Source: Sphaerisporangium melleum
Lineage (GTDB): Bacteria > Actinomycetota > Actinomycetes > Streptosporangiales > Streptosporangiaceae
Assembly: GCF_014646695.1 (NCBI RefSeq)
Contig: NZ_BMNT01000007.1
Coordinates: forward strand, 125,549-189,548
Length of the DNA: 64,000 bases
Direction of reading: 5' to 3'
Part shown: positions 42,288 through 49,499 of the stretch, in pieces
Numbering within the stretch: position 1 is the first letter of the stretch
Layout: each line of letters starts with the position of its first letter
Program-made: the position numbers and the translations under genes
Notes under the pieces: model-generated
What the model was told of the DNA's origin: nothing
What the model saw: the letters and a program-made list of their open reading frames with translations, nothing else
The model's database searches: none

Positions 42288-43028
42288 ATGGACTGGTACG
42301 AGGACGAGGACCTGTGGACCGGCTTCGCGGAGGTCATGTTCTCCCCGGAACGCGCGGCGCAGGCCGAGCGGGCCGTCACCGACTCCCCGGTGCTCCGCTT
42401 CCCGGACGGGTCCCGGGTGCTCGACCAGTGCTGCGGGATGGGCGTGTTCACCGTGCCGCTGGCCCGCGCGGGCCACGCCGTCACGGGGATCGACCTCAGC
42501 CCGATCATGTTGTCCCGCGCCGAGCGGGCGTGCGCCGAGGCCGGGGTGCAGGCCGAGCTGGTGCGGAGCGACATGCGGGACTACGTGCGGCCGGGGGCCT
42601 TCGACGCGGTGATCAACCTGTACACCTCGTTCGGGTATTTCGCGGAGCCGGAGGAGAACCTGCGCGTGCTGCGCAACGCACACGACTCGCTCGCGCCCGG
42701 CGGCGTGCTCGTCGTCGACCTCATGGGCAAGGAGACCTACGCGCGCTGGGCCGGGCGGCCGAAGGTCGTGAACGTCCCGGGCGGCCAGGTGTTCATGTCC
42801 GACACCATCCTGGACGACTGGACCCGTTATCGCACCGAGTGGACGCTGGTGCGCGACGGGACGGCCCGGAGCGCGGCGCTGACCTGCTTCGTCTACAGCG
42901 CGGCCGAACTGCGCGCGCTGTTCCAGGACGCGGGATTCGCCCGCGTGGAGTGCTTCGGCGGGTTCGACGGCCGGCCCTACGACGACAGGGCCGACCGCCT
43001 GATCGTACGCGGCACCCGTTCGCGGTGA
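42288..43028 (+). CDS. SAM-dependent methyltransferase
   Basis: 246-residue class I methyltransferase: RVLDQCCGMGVFTVPLARAG is motif I (with CCGMG rather than GCGTG), VTGIDLSPIML motif II, FDAVINLYTSFGYF motif IV, and GGVLVVDLMGKE post-I. The N-terminus is acidic and aromatic (MDWYEDEDLW). Likely N- or O-methylates a small molecule. ATG at 42288 with GAGGAGG about 9 bp upstream. The transporter genes follow after 67 bp, so a co-transcribed tailoring enzyme is plausible. Confidence 0.82.
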   Translation: MDWYEDEDLWTGFAEVMFSPERAAQAERAVTDSPVLRFPDGSRVLDQCCGMGVFTVPLARAGHAVTGIDLSPIMLSRAERACAEAGVQAELVRSDMRDYVRPGAFDAVINLYTSFGYFAEPEENLRVLRNAHDSLAPGGVLVVDLMGKETYARWAGRPKVVNVPGGQVFMSDTILDDWTRYRTEWTLVRDGTARSAALTCFVYSAAELRALFQDAGFARVECFGGFDGRPYDDRADRLIVRGTRSR

Positions 43029-43095
43029 TTCGCCGGGAACTTTCCGGGCGTCGCGCCCGACTGGTGAGGCGACGGCGGCCGAAGGGAACACGGCG

Positions 43096-44220
43096 ATGAC
43101 ACCGGACGTGAACTCCGTTCCGGGGTCTGCCATGCCTCCCGTCGTCGCGGACGCGGAACCGGATGACCGGGGTTCCCGGCGCGGCGGACGCGGCCGCCTG
43201 GTGTCCGCCCTGGTGCTGTCGGCCGCCGCGCTGCTCGTGACGGTCATGGCCGGGGTCGCGCTCGGCCCGACGGTGATCCCGCTGGACCAGGTGGCGCGGT
43301 ACGTCGGCGCCGCCGTCACCGGCGGGACGATCAACGCCGACGAGGTGCCCGCCTACAGCATCATCTGGCAGGTCCGCGTGCCCCGCGTGCTGCTCGCCGT
43401 ACTGGTGGGCGCCGGGCTCAGCGTCGTCGGCGTGGCCGTCCAGGCGATGGTGCGCAACGCGCTGGCCGACCCGTTCGTGCTCGGCATCTCCTCCGGCGCG
43501 TCGGTGGGCGCCTCCGCGGTCGTCGTGTTCGGCCTGTTCGCCGGGCTCGGCATCTACGCGGTCTCGGCCGCCGCCCTGCTGGGCGCGCTCGGCGCCTCGG
43601 TGCTGGTCTACCTCGCCGCGCGCGGCCGGGCCGGCCTGACCCCGCTCCGGCTGGTGCTCACCGGAATCGCCCTGGCCTACGGCTTCCAGGCGGTGACCAG
43701 CCTCGTCGTGTTCCTGTCCCCCAACTACCAGGCGGCGGCCACGGTGCTGTTCTGGCTGCTCGGCAGCCTCGGCGCGGCCACGTGGGGTTCGCTGCCGCCC
43801 GCAGCGGCCGGGGTGCTGTGCTGTGTCGTCGTGCTGCTCCGCCACGCCAGGGCCCTGGACGTGCTGTCGATGGGGGACGAGACCGCGGCGAGCCTGGGCG
43901 TCGACGCGATGGCCACCCGCCGGTGGATGTTCGTCCTCACCTCGGTGGTCACCGGCCTGCTGGTGGCGGTCAGCGGCGCGGTGGGCTTCGTCGGCCTGGT
44001 GATGCCGCACCTGGTGCGGATGCTCGTCGGCTCCGGCCACCGCCGGGTGCTGGCGGTCGCGCCGCTGGCCGGCGGGTGCTTCATGGTGTGGGCCGACATC
44101 GCCTCGCGGACGTTCTTCTCCCCGCAGGAGCTTCCGCTCGGGGTGGTCACGGCGCTGGTGGGGGTGCCGGTGTTCATCGCCCTCCTGCGCCGCCACGGCT
44201 ACCTGTTCGGGGGACGGTAG
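43096..44220 (+). CDS. FecCD-family iron-chelate/cobalamin ABC permease
   Basis: 374-residue BtuC/FecCD permease with about 10 membrane helices. Family motifs include RVPRVLLAVLVGAGLSVVGV, NALADPFVLGISSGASVGA and GFVGLVMPHLVRMLVG. It would form a homodimeric channel for a metal chelate or vitamin B12. ATG at 43096; the ATPase gene begins on the base after its stop. Confidence 0.92.
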   Translation: MTPDVNSVPGSAMPPVVADAEPDDRGSRRGGRGRLVSALVLSAAALLVTVMAGVALGPTVIPLDQVARYVGAAVTGGTINADEVPAYSIIWQVRVPRVLLAVLVGAGLSVVGVAVQAMVRNALADPFVLGISSGASVGASAVVVFGLFAGLGIYAVSAAALLGALGASVLVYLAARGRAGLTPLRLVLTGIALAYGFQAVTSLVVFLSPNYQAAATVLFWLLGSLGAATWGSLPPAAAGVLCCVVVLLRHARALDVLSMGDETAASLGVDAMATRRWMFVLTSVVTGLLVAVSGAVGFVGLVMPHLVRMLVGSGHRRVLAVAPLAGGCFMVWADIASRTFFSPQELPLGVVTALVGVPVFIALLRRHGYLFGGR

Positions 44221-45063
44221 ATGGAGCTGCGCCTGGACGGGGTGTCGGTCGAGGTCGCCGGCCGGGCACTGGTCCGCGAACTCCGCCTCGACGTCGGCGC
44301 CGGCGAGGTGGTCGGCCTGATCGGCCCGAACGGGAGCGGGAAGTCCACCACGCTCCGCTGCGTCTACCGCGCGCTGCGCCCGACGGCCGGAGCCGTGCTG
44401 CTGAACGGCGCCGACCTGGCCGCGATGACGCTCCGCGACAGCGCCCGGGTCATCGCCGCGCTCACCCAGGAGAGCCACGGCGAGCTGGACTTCACCGTCG
44501 AGGAGGTGGTGGCGCTCGGCCGTACCCCGCACCTGCCGCACAGCCGGGCCCTCAGCCGGGAGGAGCGCGAACTGTGCCGGCGGGCGATGGCCCGCGTGGA
44601 TGTCGGCCACCTGGCCGGACGCGGCGTGCTGACCCTGTCCGGCGGTGAGCGGCAGCGGGTGCTGATCGCCCGTGCTCTCGTGCAGCAGCCCCGCGTGCTG
44701 GTCCTGGACGAGCCGACCAACCACCTCGACGTACGCCACCAGGTGGAACTCGTGACGCTGCTGCGCTCCTGCGGGCTGACCGTGCTCGTCGCGCTGCACG
44801 ACCTCAACCTCGCCGCCGCGACCTGCGACCGGCTCGGTCTCCTGTCCGGCGGACGGCTCGTGACCACCGGGCGCCCCGCCGACGTGCTGACCCCTGAACT
44901 GGTCCGGCGGGTGTTCGGCGTGGACGCCACGGTCGTGCGCCACCCGCGGACCGGCGCGACGCAACTGCTCTACGACCTCACCACCCCGGCCGGTACGGCC
45001 GCCGACGGCCACGACGACGCCGGGCCCACCGGCGACGCCATCGCGAAAGGTATCCGCCCATGA
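44221..45063 (+). CDS. FecE-type ABC transporter ATPase
   Basis: 280-residue ATPase. Walker A GPNGSGKST, Q-loop LTQES, signature LSGGERQRV, Walker B VLVLDEPTNHLD and switch His in VALHDLNLAAA are all present. Partner of the FecCD permease upstream and the binding protein downstream. Confidence 0.93.
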   Translation: MELRLDGVSVEVAGRALVRELRLDVGAGEVVGLIGPNGSGKSTTLRCVYRALRPTAGAVLLNGADLAAMTLRDSARVIAALTQESHGELDFTVEEVVALGRTPHLPHSRALSREERELCRRAMARVDVGHLAGRGVLTLSGGERQRVLIARALVQQPRVLVLDEPTNHLDVRHQVELVTLLRSCGLTVLVALHDLNLAAATCDRLGLLSGGRLVTTGRPADVLTPELVRRVFGVDATVVRHPRTGATQLLYDLTTPAGTAADGHDDAGPTGDAIAKGIRP

Positions 45064-46070
45064 GGGGTTCCCGACTCCGCCGGACGCCGGCCCCGTTCCT
45101 GGCCGCGTTCCTGGCCGCGGGAGTGCTCGCCGCCGGGTGCGGTGCGAACGTGCGGCCCCGCGCCGACGCCGCCCCCGCACCGGTCACCATCACCAACTGC
45201 GGCGAGCAGGTCACCTACCCGCGCCCGCGGCGGCCGGTGGCCTACGACGTCAGCGCGATCGAGAAGATGTTCGCTCTTGGGCTGGCGGGGCGGATGCAGG
45301 GCTACGTGATGAACACCCTCTTCGACAACGCGATCGCGAAGTCGCCGTGGCGGGACGACTACCGGCGGGTCCCGCGGCTCGGCAACGGGCGGATCAGCAA
45401 GGAGATCGTGGTGAACGCCAAGGCCGACTGGGTGATGTCCTACTGGGGCGGCGGCTTCAGCGAGGACCGGGGCATCACCCCGAAGCTGCTCCAGCAGGTC
45501 GGCGTGCACAGCTACGTGCAGAGCGAGAGCTGTTTCGGCTACGGGGACATGAAGCCGGTGCCTCCCATGGAGTCGGTGTACACCGACCTCGGCAACCTCG
45601 GGAAGATCTTCGGCGTCGAGGAGAAGGCGCGATCCGTCGTCGCCGGGCTGCGCGGGCGCATCGACGCGCTGAAGCGGTCCCGGCCCGCGGGGGCCGCGCC
45701 GCCGCGGGTGTTCGTGTACGACTCGGGCACCGACCAGCCCTACACCGCCGGGAAGTACGCCTCGCCCACCGCCATCATCGAGGCGGCCGGCGGGCGCAAC
45801 GTCATGGACACCCTGGCCAAGGGATGGACGACGGTCGGCTGGGAGCCGGTCGTGGCCGCCAGACCTGGGGTGATCATCATCGTGGACTACGGCGACCAGC
45901 CGCTCGCGGCCAAGCGCGCGTTCCTGGAGTCCGCTCCGGCGCTGCGTTCGGTGCCGGCCGTCCGGGACCGCCACTACTTCGTGCTGGACTACGGCGCGGC
46001 GGTCAGCGGCCCGCGCAACGTCGCGGCCGCGGAGGAGTTCGCCGCCTACCTGCGTTCGATCGGCCGGTGA
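45060..46070 (+). CDS. FecB/BtuF-type metal-chelate-binding lipoprotein
   Basis: 336-residue substrate-binding lipoprotein (lipobox VLAAGCGA) of the class III helical-backbone type: ALGLAGRMQGYVM, YDVSAIEKMFALGL, GVHSYVQSESCFGYGD and PRVFVYDSGTD are typical. Captures the metal chelate outside the membrane for the FecCD/FecE transporter. Coupled to the ATPase gene by an ATGA overlap. Confidence 0.9.
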   Translation: MRGSRLRRTPAPFLAAFLAAGVLAAGCGANVRPRADAAPAPVTITNCGEQVTYPRPRRPVAYDVSAIEKMFALGLAGRMQGYVMNTLFDNAIAKSPWRDDYRRVPRLGNGRISKEIVVNAKADWVMSYWGGGFSEDRGITPKLLQQVGVHSYVQSESCFGYGDMKPVPPMESVYTDLGNLGKIFGVEEKARSVVAGLRGRIDALKRSRPAGAAPPRVFVYDSGTDQPYTAGKYASPTAIIEAAGGRNVMDTLAKGWTTVGWEPVVAARPGVIIIVDYGDQPLAAKRAFLESAPALRSVPAVRDRHYFVLDYGAAVSGPRNVAAAEEFAAYLRSIGR

Positions 46071-46073
46071 GCC

Positions 46074-46991
46074 ATGCCGGTGTCGCCCCGAAGGTCATCG
46101 GTCACCACCCGGGCCACCAGGGTGAACGTCCGCACCGCCGGAGGAGTGTGCAACGGCACGCTCGGCGAGCTGTTCCAGGGGCCGGTCACCTATCACGGGA
46201 GGGAGAGCATCGGACTGATCTCCTTCCCGGTCGACCGCTACGCCTGGGCGTACTTCGCGGAAGGCGACGGTGATCCCGACCCGGTCCCGGCGATGCCCAA
46301 GGCGGCACGGGCCGCCCGGCTGTTCCTGCGCCGGTACGGCCTCCGGCTGCCTCCCGGGCGCTGGAGCCGGCACAGCGAGCTCGACGTCGGCGCCGGGATG
46401 GCCAGCTCCACGGCCGACATCGTCGCCACGCTCCGGACGCTGTTCCAGTTCTTCGGACTGCCCTACGACCAGGAGGTGGTGACCGGCGTCCTGGCCCGCA
46501 TCGAGCGGGCCGACAGCGTCTTCCTCGACGACTTCGCGCTGTACCTCAGCGATCGGCACCAGGTCGTGGAGGGCCTCGGCACCTCGGTGGGCTTCCACAC
46601 CTGCTCGGTGGTGGAGGCCGGCGTCGTGGACACCTGTGCGGTCACCCCGGCGCTGCTGCGGCACTACCGGGCCCACCGCCACTCCTACGAGGCGTGCCTC
46701 GCGGAGATGCTGCGGGGCTTCCGGACCGGGGACGCCGCCGCGGTCGCCCGGGCCGCCACCGTCAGCGCCGGCCTGTCCCAGCAGGTCCTGCCCAAGGAGA
46801 CCTACGAGGCCGTCGCCGCCAACCGCGCCCACTTCGGCGCGGACGGCGTCTTCGTCGCCCACACCGGGGGTGTCATCGGCTACCTGTTCACCCGGCGCCT
46901 CGCCCGGTCGCGGATGGACGACCTGTCGGCGTTCTTCCGGGAGCTGGGCCACCAGTGCTCGTTCGCCTGGGGCGGCTATGGCGGTGCGTGA
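46074..46991 (+). CDS. GHMP kinase, PduX-like (threonine/serine kinase)
   Basis: 305 residues resembling PduX L-threonine kinases: NGTLGELFQGPV and GLISFPVDRYAW at the N-terminus, and the ATP-binding GHMP motif DVGAGMASSTADIVATL. PduX makes O-phospho-L-threonine for the cobalamin nucleotide loop. Here the kinase overlaps a CysK-like PLP enzyme by 14 bp, suggesting that the phosphorylated amino acid is activated for beta-substitution, as O-phosphoserine is by SbnA in staphyloferrin B synthesis. ATG at 46074 lies 4 bp after the binding-protein stop. B12 salvage is the main alternative. Confidence 0.8.
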   Translation: MPVSPRRSSVTTRATRVNVRTAGGVCNGTLGELFQGPVTYHGRESIGLISFPVDRYAWAYFAEGDGDPDPVPAMPKAARAARLFLRRYGLRLPPGRWSRHSELDVGAGMASSTADIVATLRTLFQFFGLPYDQEVVTGVLARIERADSVFLDDFALYLSDRHQVVEGLGTSVGFHTCSVVEAGVVDTCAVTPALLRHYRAHRHSYEACLAEMLRGFRTGDAAAVARAATVSAGLSQQVLPKETYEAVAANRAHFGADGVFVAHTGGVIGYLFTRRLARSRMDDLSAFFRELGHQCSFAWGGYGGA

Positions 46992-48009
46992 CCACATCGC
47001 CGAGGCACTCAAGACGCCGCACCTGGTGCGGCTCGGGCCGAACCTGGTGCTGGCCAGGTTCGAGACGCTGAAGATCTACTCGGCGCTCGCCGCCGTACGC
47101 CACCTGCTCGAACAGGGGAAGATCACCCCCGGGCAGACCCTCGTCGACAGCTCCAGCGGCATCTACGCCACCTCCCTGGCCCTGGCCTGCCACCGCTACG
47201 GGATGCGCTGCCACATCATCGCCTCCACCACCGTGGACGCCGCGGTCCGCGCCCAACTGGAGATCCTCGGCGCGACGGTGGAGCAGATGCCCCCGTCATC
47301 GTCGCTGCGGCTGGATCAGGAGGCCCGCGTACGGCGGGTGCGCCGGCTCATGGCGGAACGGCCGGACGTGCACTGGATGCGGCAGTACCACGACGACGTC
47401 CACTACCTGGGCTACGCGGAGTTCGCCGACCTGGTCGCCGGCGAGCTCGGCGTGGACGGGCTCACCATCGTCGGCGGAGTCGGTTCGGGCGCCTCGACCG
47501 GTGGTCTCGCCGAGTCGTTGCGTCGCCGCGTTCCGCAGGTGGAACTCGTGGGGCTGCAGCCGTTCGGCAGCGTCACCTTCGGCAGTGAGCACTTCGACGA
47601 CCCCGAGGCGATCATCGCCGGCATCGGCAGCTCGATCCCGTTCGACAACGTCCGCCACGAACTGTACGACGCCGTCCACTGGCTCGACTTCCGGCACGCC
47701 ATGGCCGGAACGGTCGCGCTCATGCGCGACCACGCCGTGTTCGCCGGTCTGTCCACCGGCGCCGCCTATCTCGTCGCGGGATGGCTCGCCGCGCGCGCAC
47801 GCGACCGGACCCACCTGCTGATCGGCGCCGACACCGGGCATCGCTACGTCGACCGGGTCTTCGCCCGCCACCGGGAGGCGCTGGAGGTGTCGAAGCTGAC
47901 GCCCAAGGAGATCCACTCTCTGGCGGACCTGGAAATGCCCTGGTCGGCCATGCGGTGGGATCGCCGCCCCTGTCCTTCCCGGCCCGAGCGGGAGCGGCCG
48001 GTCGCGTGA
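46978..48009 (+). CDS. CysK/SbnA-like PLP-dependent beta-substituting enzyme
   Basis: 343-residue fold-type II PLP enzyme. ETLKIYSALAAVRHLLEQG carries the candidate PLP lysine, and VDSSSGIYATSLAL corresponds to the TSGNTG substrate loop of cysteine synthases. GGVGSGASTGGLAESL is the phosphate-binding glycine loop. It probably replaces a beta-phosphate, made by the adjacent kinase, with an amine to give a diamino acid such as 2,3-diaminobutyrate or an SbnA-type adduct (inference). ATG at 46978 overlaps the kinase gene. Confidence 0.82.
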   Translation: MAVRDHIAEALKTPHLVRLGPNLVLARFETLKIYSALAAVRHLLEQGKITPGQTLVDSSSGIYATSLALACHRYGMRCHIIASTTVDAAVRAQLEILGATVEQMPPSSSLRLDQEARVRRVRRLMAERPDVHWMRQYHDDVHYLGYAEFADLVAGELGVDGLTIVGGVGSGASTGGLAESLRRRVPQVELVGLQPFGSVTFGSEHFDDPEAIIAGIGSSIPFDNVRHELYDAVHWLDFRHAMAGTVALMRDHAVFAGLSTGAAYLVAGWLAARARDRTHLLIGADTGHRYVDRVFARHREALEVSKLTPKEIHSLADLEMPWSAMRWDRRPCPSRPERERPVA

Positions 48010-48063
48010 ACGGCGCCGAAACCCCGCCCGCCGCCCTTCTCATCGGCATTCGCGGCTGAAACC

Positions 48064-48630
48064 ATGGAGGTCGTGTCGGCCGAGGACCGCATCCTGCGCC
48101 TGGTAAGGGCCGCCGTCTTCGCGACGGTGTGCGTCGTCATCTCGTCGGCCGGACACACCTTCGCCGGCGGAGCGCCGATACGCCCGGACATGGTCGTCAT
48201 GGGAACGCTCGGCGCGCTGGGCCTCGCCTACACGCTGAACGGGCGGGAACGCGGGCCCGAGGTCGTGCTGGCCGCGTCGATGGGCGCGCAGATCGCCCTG
48301 CACGAGCTGTTCGCCGCGACGTCCGTGCCGATGACCGTCGTGGCGGGCCCGCGGCACGGCCACCTGACCTTCGGCATGACGCTGCTCCACCTGACGCTCG
48401 CGGCGATCACCGGCTGGTGGCTGTACCGGGGCGAGAGCGCCGCATGGCTCATGCTTCGTCTCTGGCGCATGCCCTTCCCCGCGCTGTCGTGGCTCCTCCC
48501 CTGCGTCGCCACGGCCTTCCTTCCCCCGCCCTCGCCATTGGGGGCCGGGGAGCCATGGCTGTGCCCCGTGGCGGACATCCTCCCGGCCCTCCACCGCCGC
48601 GGCCCCCCGGTGCGGCCCACCGCCGGCTGA
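48064..48630 (+). CDS. Small membrane protein ending in RRGPP (paralogue 3 of 3)
   Basis: 188 residues, four hydrophobic segments, with VRAAVFATVCVVISSAGHTFAGG near the N-terminus, GHLTFGMTLLHLTLAAITG in the middle and a C-terminal LHRRGPPVR. Clearly homologous in layout and end motif to the proteins at 34694 and 35496. It lies between the metallophore-like locus and an ECF sigma factor gene, on the same strand as both. Confidence 0.77.
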   Translation: MEVVSAEDRILRLVRAAVFATVCVVISSAGHTFAGGAPIRPDMVVMGTLGALGLAYTLNGRERGPEVVLAASMGAQIALHELFAATSVPMTVVAGPRHGHLTFGMTLLHLTLAAITGWWLYRGESAAWLMLRLWRMPFPALSWLLPCVATAFLPPPSPLGAGEPWLCPVADILPALHRRGPPVRPTAG

Positions 48631-48833
48631 CGCTCCTTCTCGCGCCGGCCGGCCCACCGGTGTACCGGCGCCCGCGGCACCGCGCGGCGTCCGTCCGCCC
48701 TGCCCGGCGACGGTCCGGGACCTCGTGCGCACAGCTCCACGGGCACCGCTCCCGGCCGTGCCCGTCGTCGCCCGCGCCCAGGCCGTCGCCGGTGCGCCCG
48801 GCACGTCACCCGCGACCCCAAGGAACCAACACC

Positions 48834-49412
48834 ATGACCTCTGGCTCCCGCACCGACCGGAACACCGACGACCAGCGGTTGACGTCACTGGCATTGGCCG
48901 CGCGGAAGGGCCGGCCCGGAGACGTCGAAGCCTTCACCCGTGCCGCCTACGCGGACGTGCAGCGGTTCCTCACCTACCTGACGGATCCGCAGTCCGCGGA
49001 GGACCTCACCCAGGAGACGTTCGTGCGCGTGCTGCGCAGCCTGCCGGGGTTCGCCGGACGATCGTCCGCGCGCACGTGGCTGCTGTCCATCGTGCGGCGC
49101 GTCGTCGTGGACCGGTTCCGCGCCGCGGCGGCACGACCGGTCATCGCCGACCTGGCCGACTGGCGCGTCGCCGCGGAACGCTGCCAGCCCCGGGGAATGC
49201 TGGGAGCCGAGGAGAGCGTGGCCCTGGCGGACCTGCTGGACAAGGTGCCGAGCGACCGGCGCACGGCGTTCGTCCTCACCCAGGTGGTCGGCCTTCCCTA
49301 CGCCGAGGCCGCCGAGGTGATGGGCTGCCCGGTGGGCACCATCCGCTCCCGGGTGGCCCGGGCCCGTGACCAGCTCATATCGTCCTTACTGGAGGCCGAC
49401 CGGGCCGCCTAG
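48834..49412 (+). CDS. ECF-type RNA polymerase sigma factor
   Basis: 192 residues. Region 2 is FLTYLTDPQSAEDLTQETFV followed by TWLLSIVRRVVVDRFR; region 4 is LPYAEAAEVMGCPVGTIRSR, a helix-turn-helix. No region 3 and no long C-terminal extension. No anti-sigma factor gene is adjacent; the RRGPP membrane protein upstream (203 bp) is the only membrane candidate for one. ATG at 48834 has AAGGA upstream. May control the metal-related genes around it (inference). Confidence 0.9.
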   Translation: MTSGSRTDRNTDDQRLTSLALAARKGRPGDVEAFTRAAYADVQRFLTYLTDPQSAEDLTQETFVRVLRSLPGFAGRSSARTWLLSIVRRVVVDRFRAAAARPVIADLADWRVAAERCQPRGMLGAEESVALADLLDKVPSDRRTAFVLTQVVGLPYAEAAEVMGCPVGTIRSRVARARDQLISSLLEADRAA

Positions 49413-49446
49413 GTGCCGGCCATGGCCGCGTACCGGGGAAAGGCCG

Positions 49447-49481
49447 GGGCCCCGCGCCGCGGGTCGGCGGCGGCGGGGCCC
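49447..49481. terminator. Possible terminator between sigma factor and glycosidase genes
   Basis: GGGCCCCGC and GCGGGGCCC form a 9-bp stem with a long, partly structured loop between two convergent genes. Confidence 0.45.
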
Positions 49482-49499
49482 GGGCTCACCTGCGCCGGG

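Noticed and set aside
43029-43095. Searched for a cobalamin riboswitch before the FecCD gene
   Set aside because: The gap is only 67 bp and shows no B12-box; no support for B12 control here.
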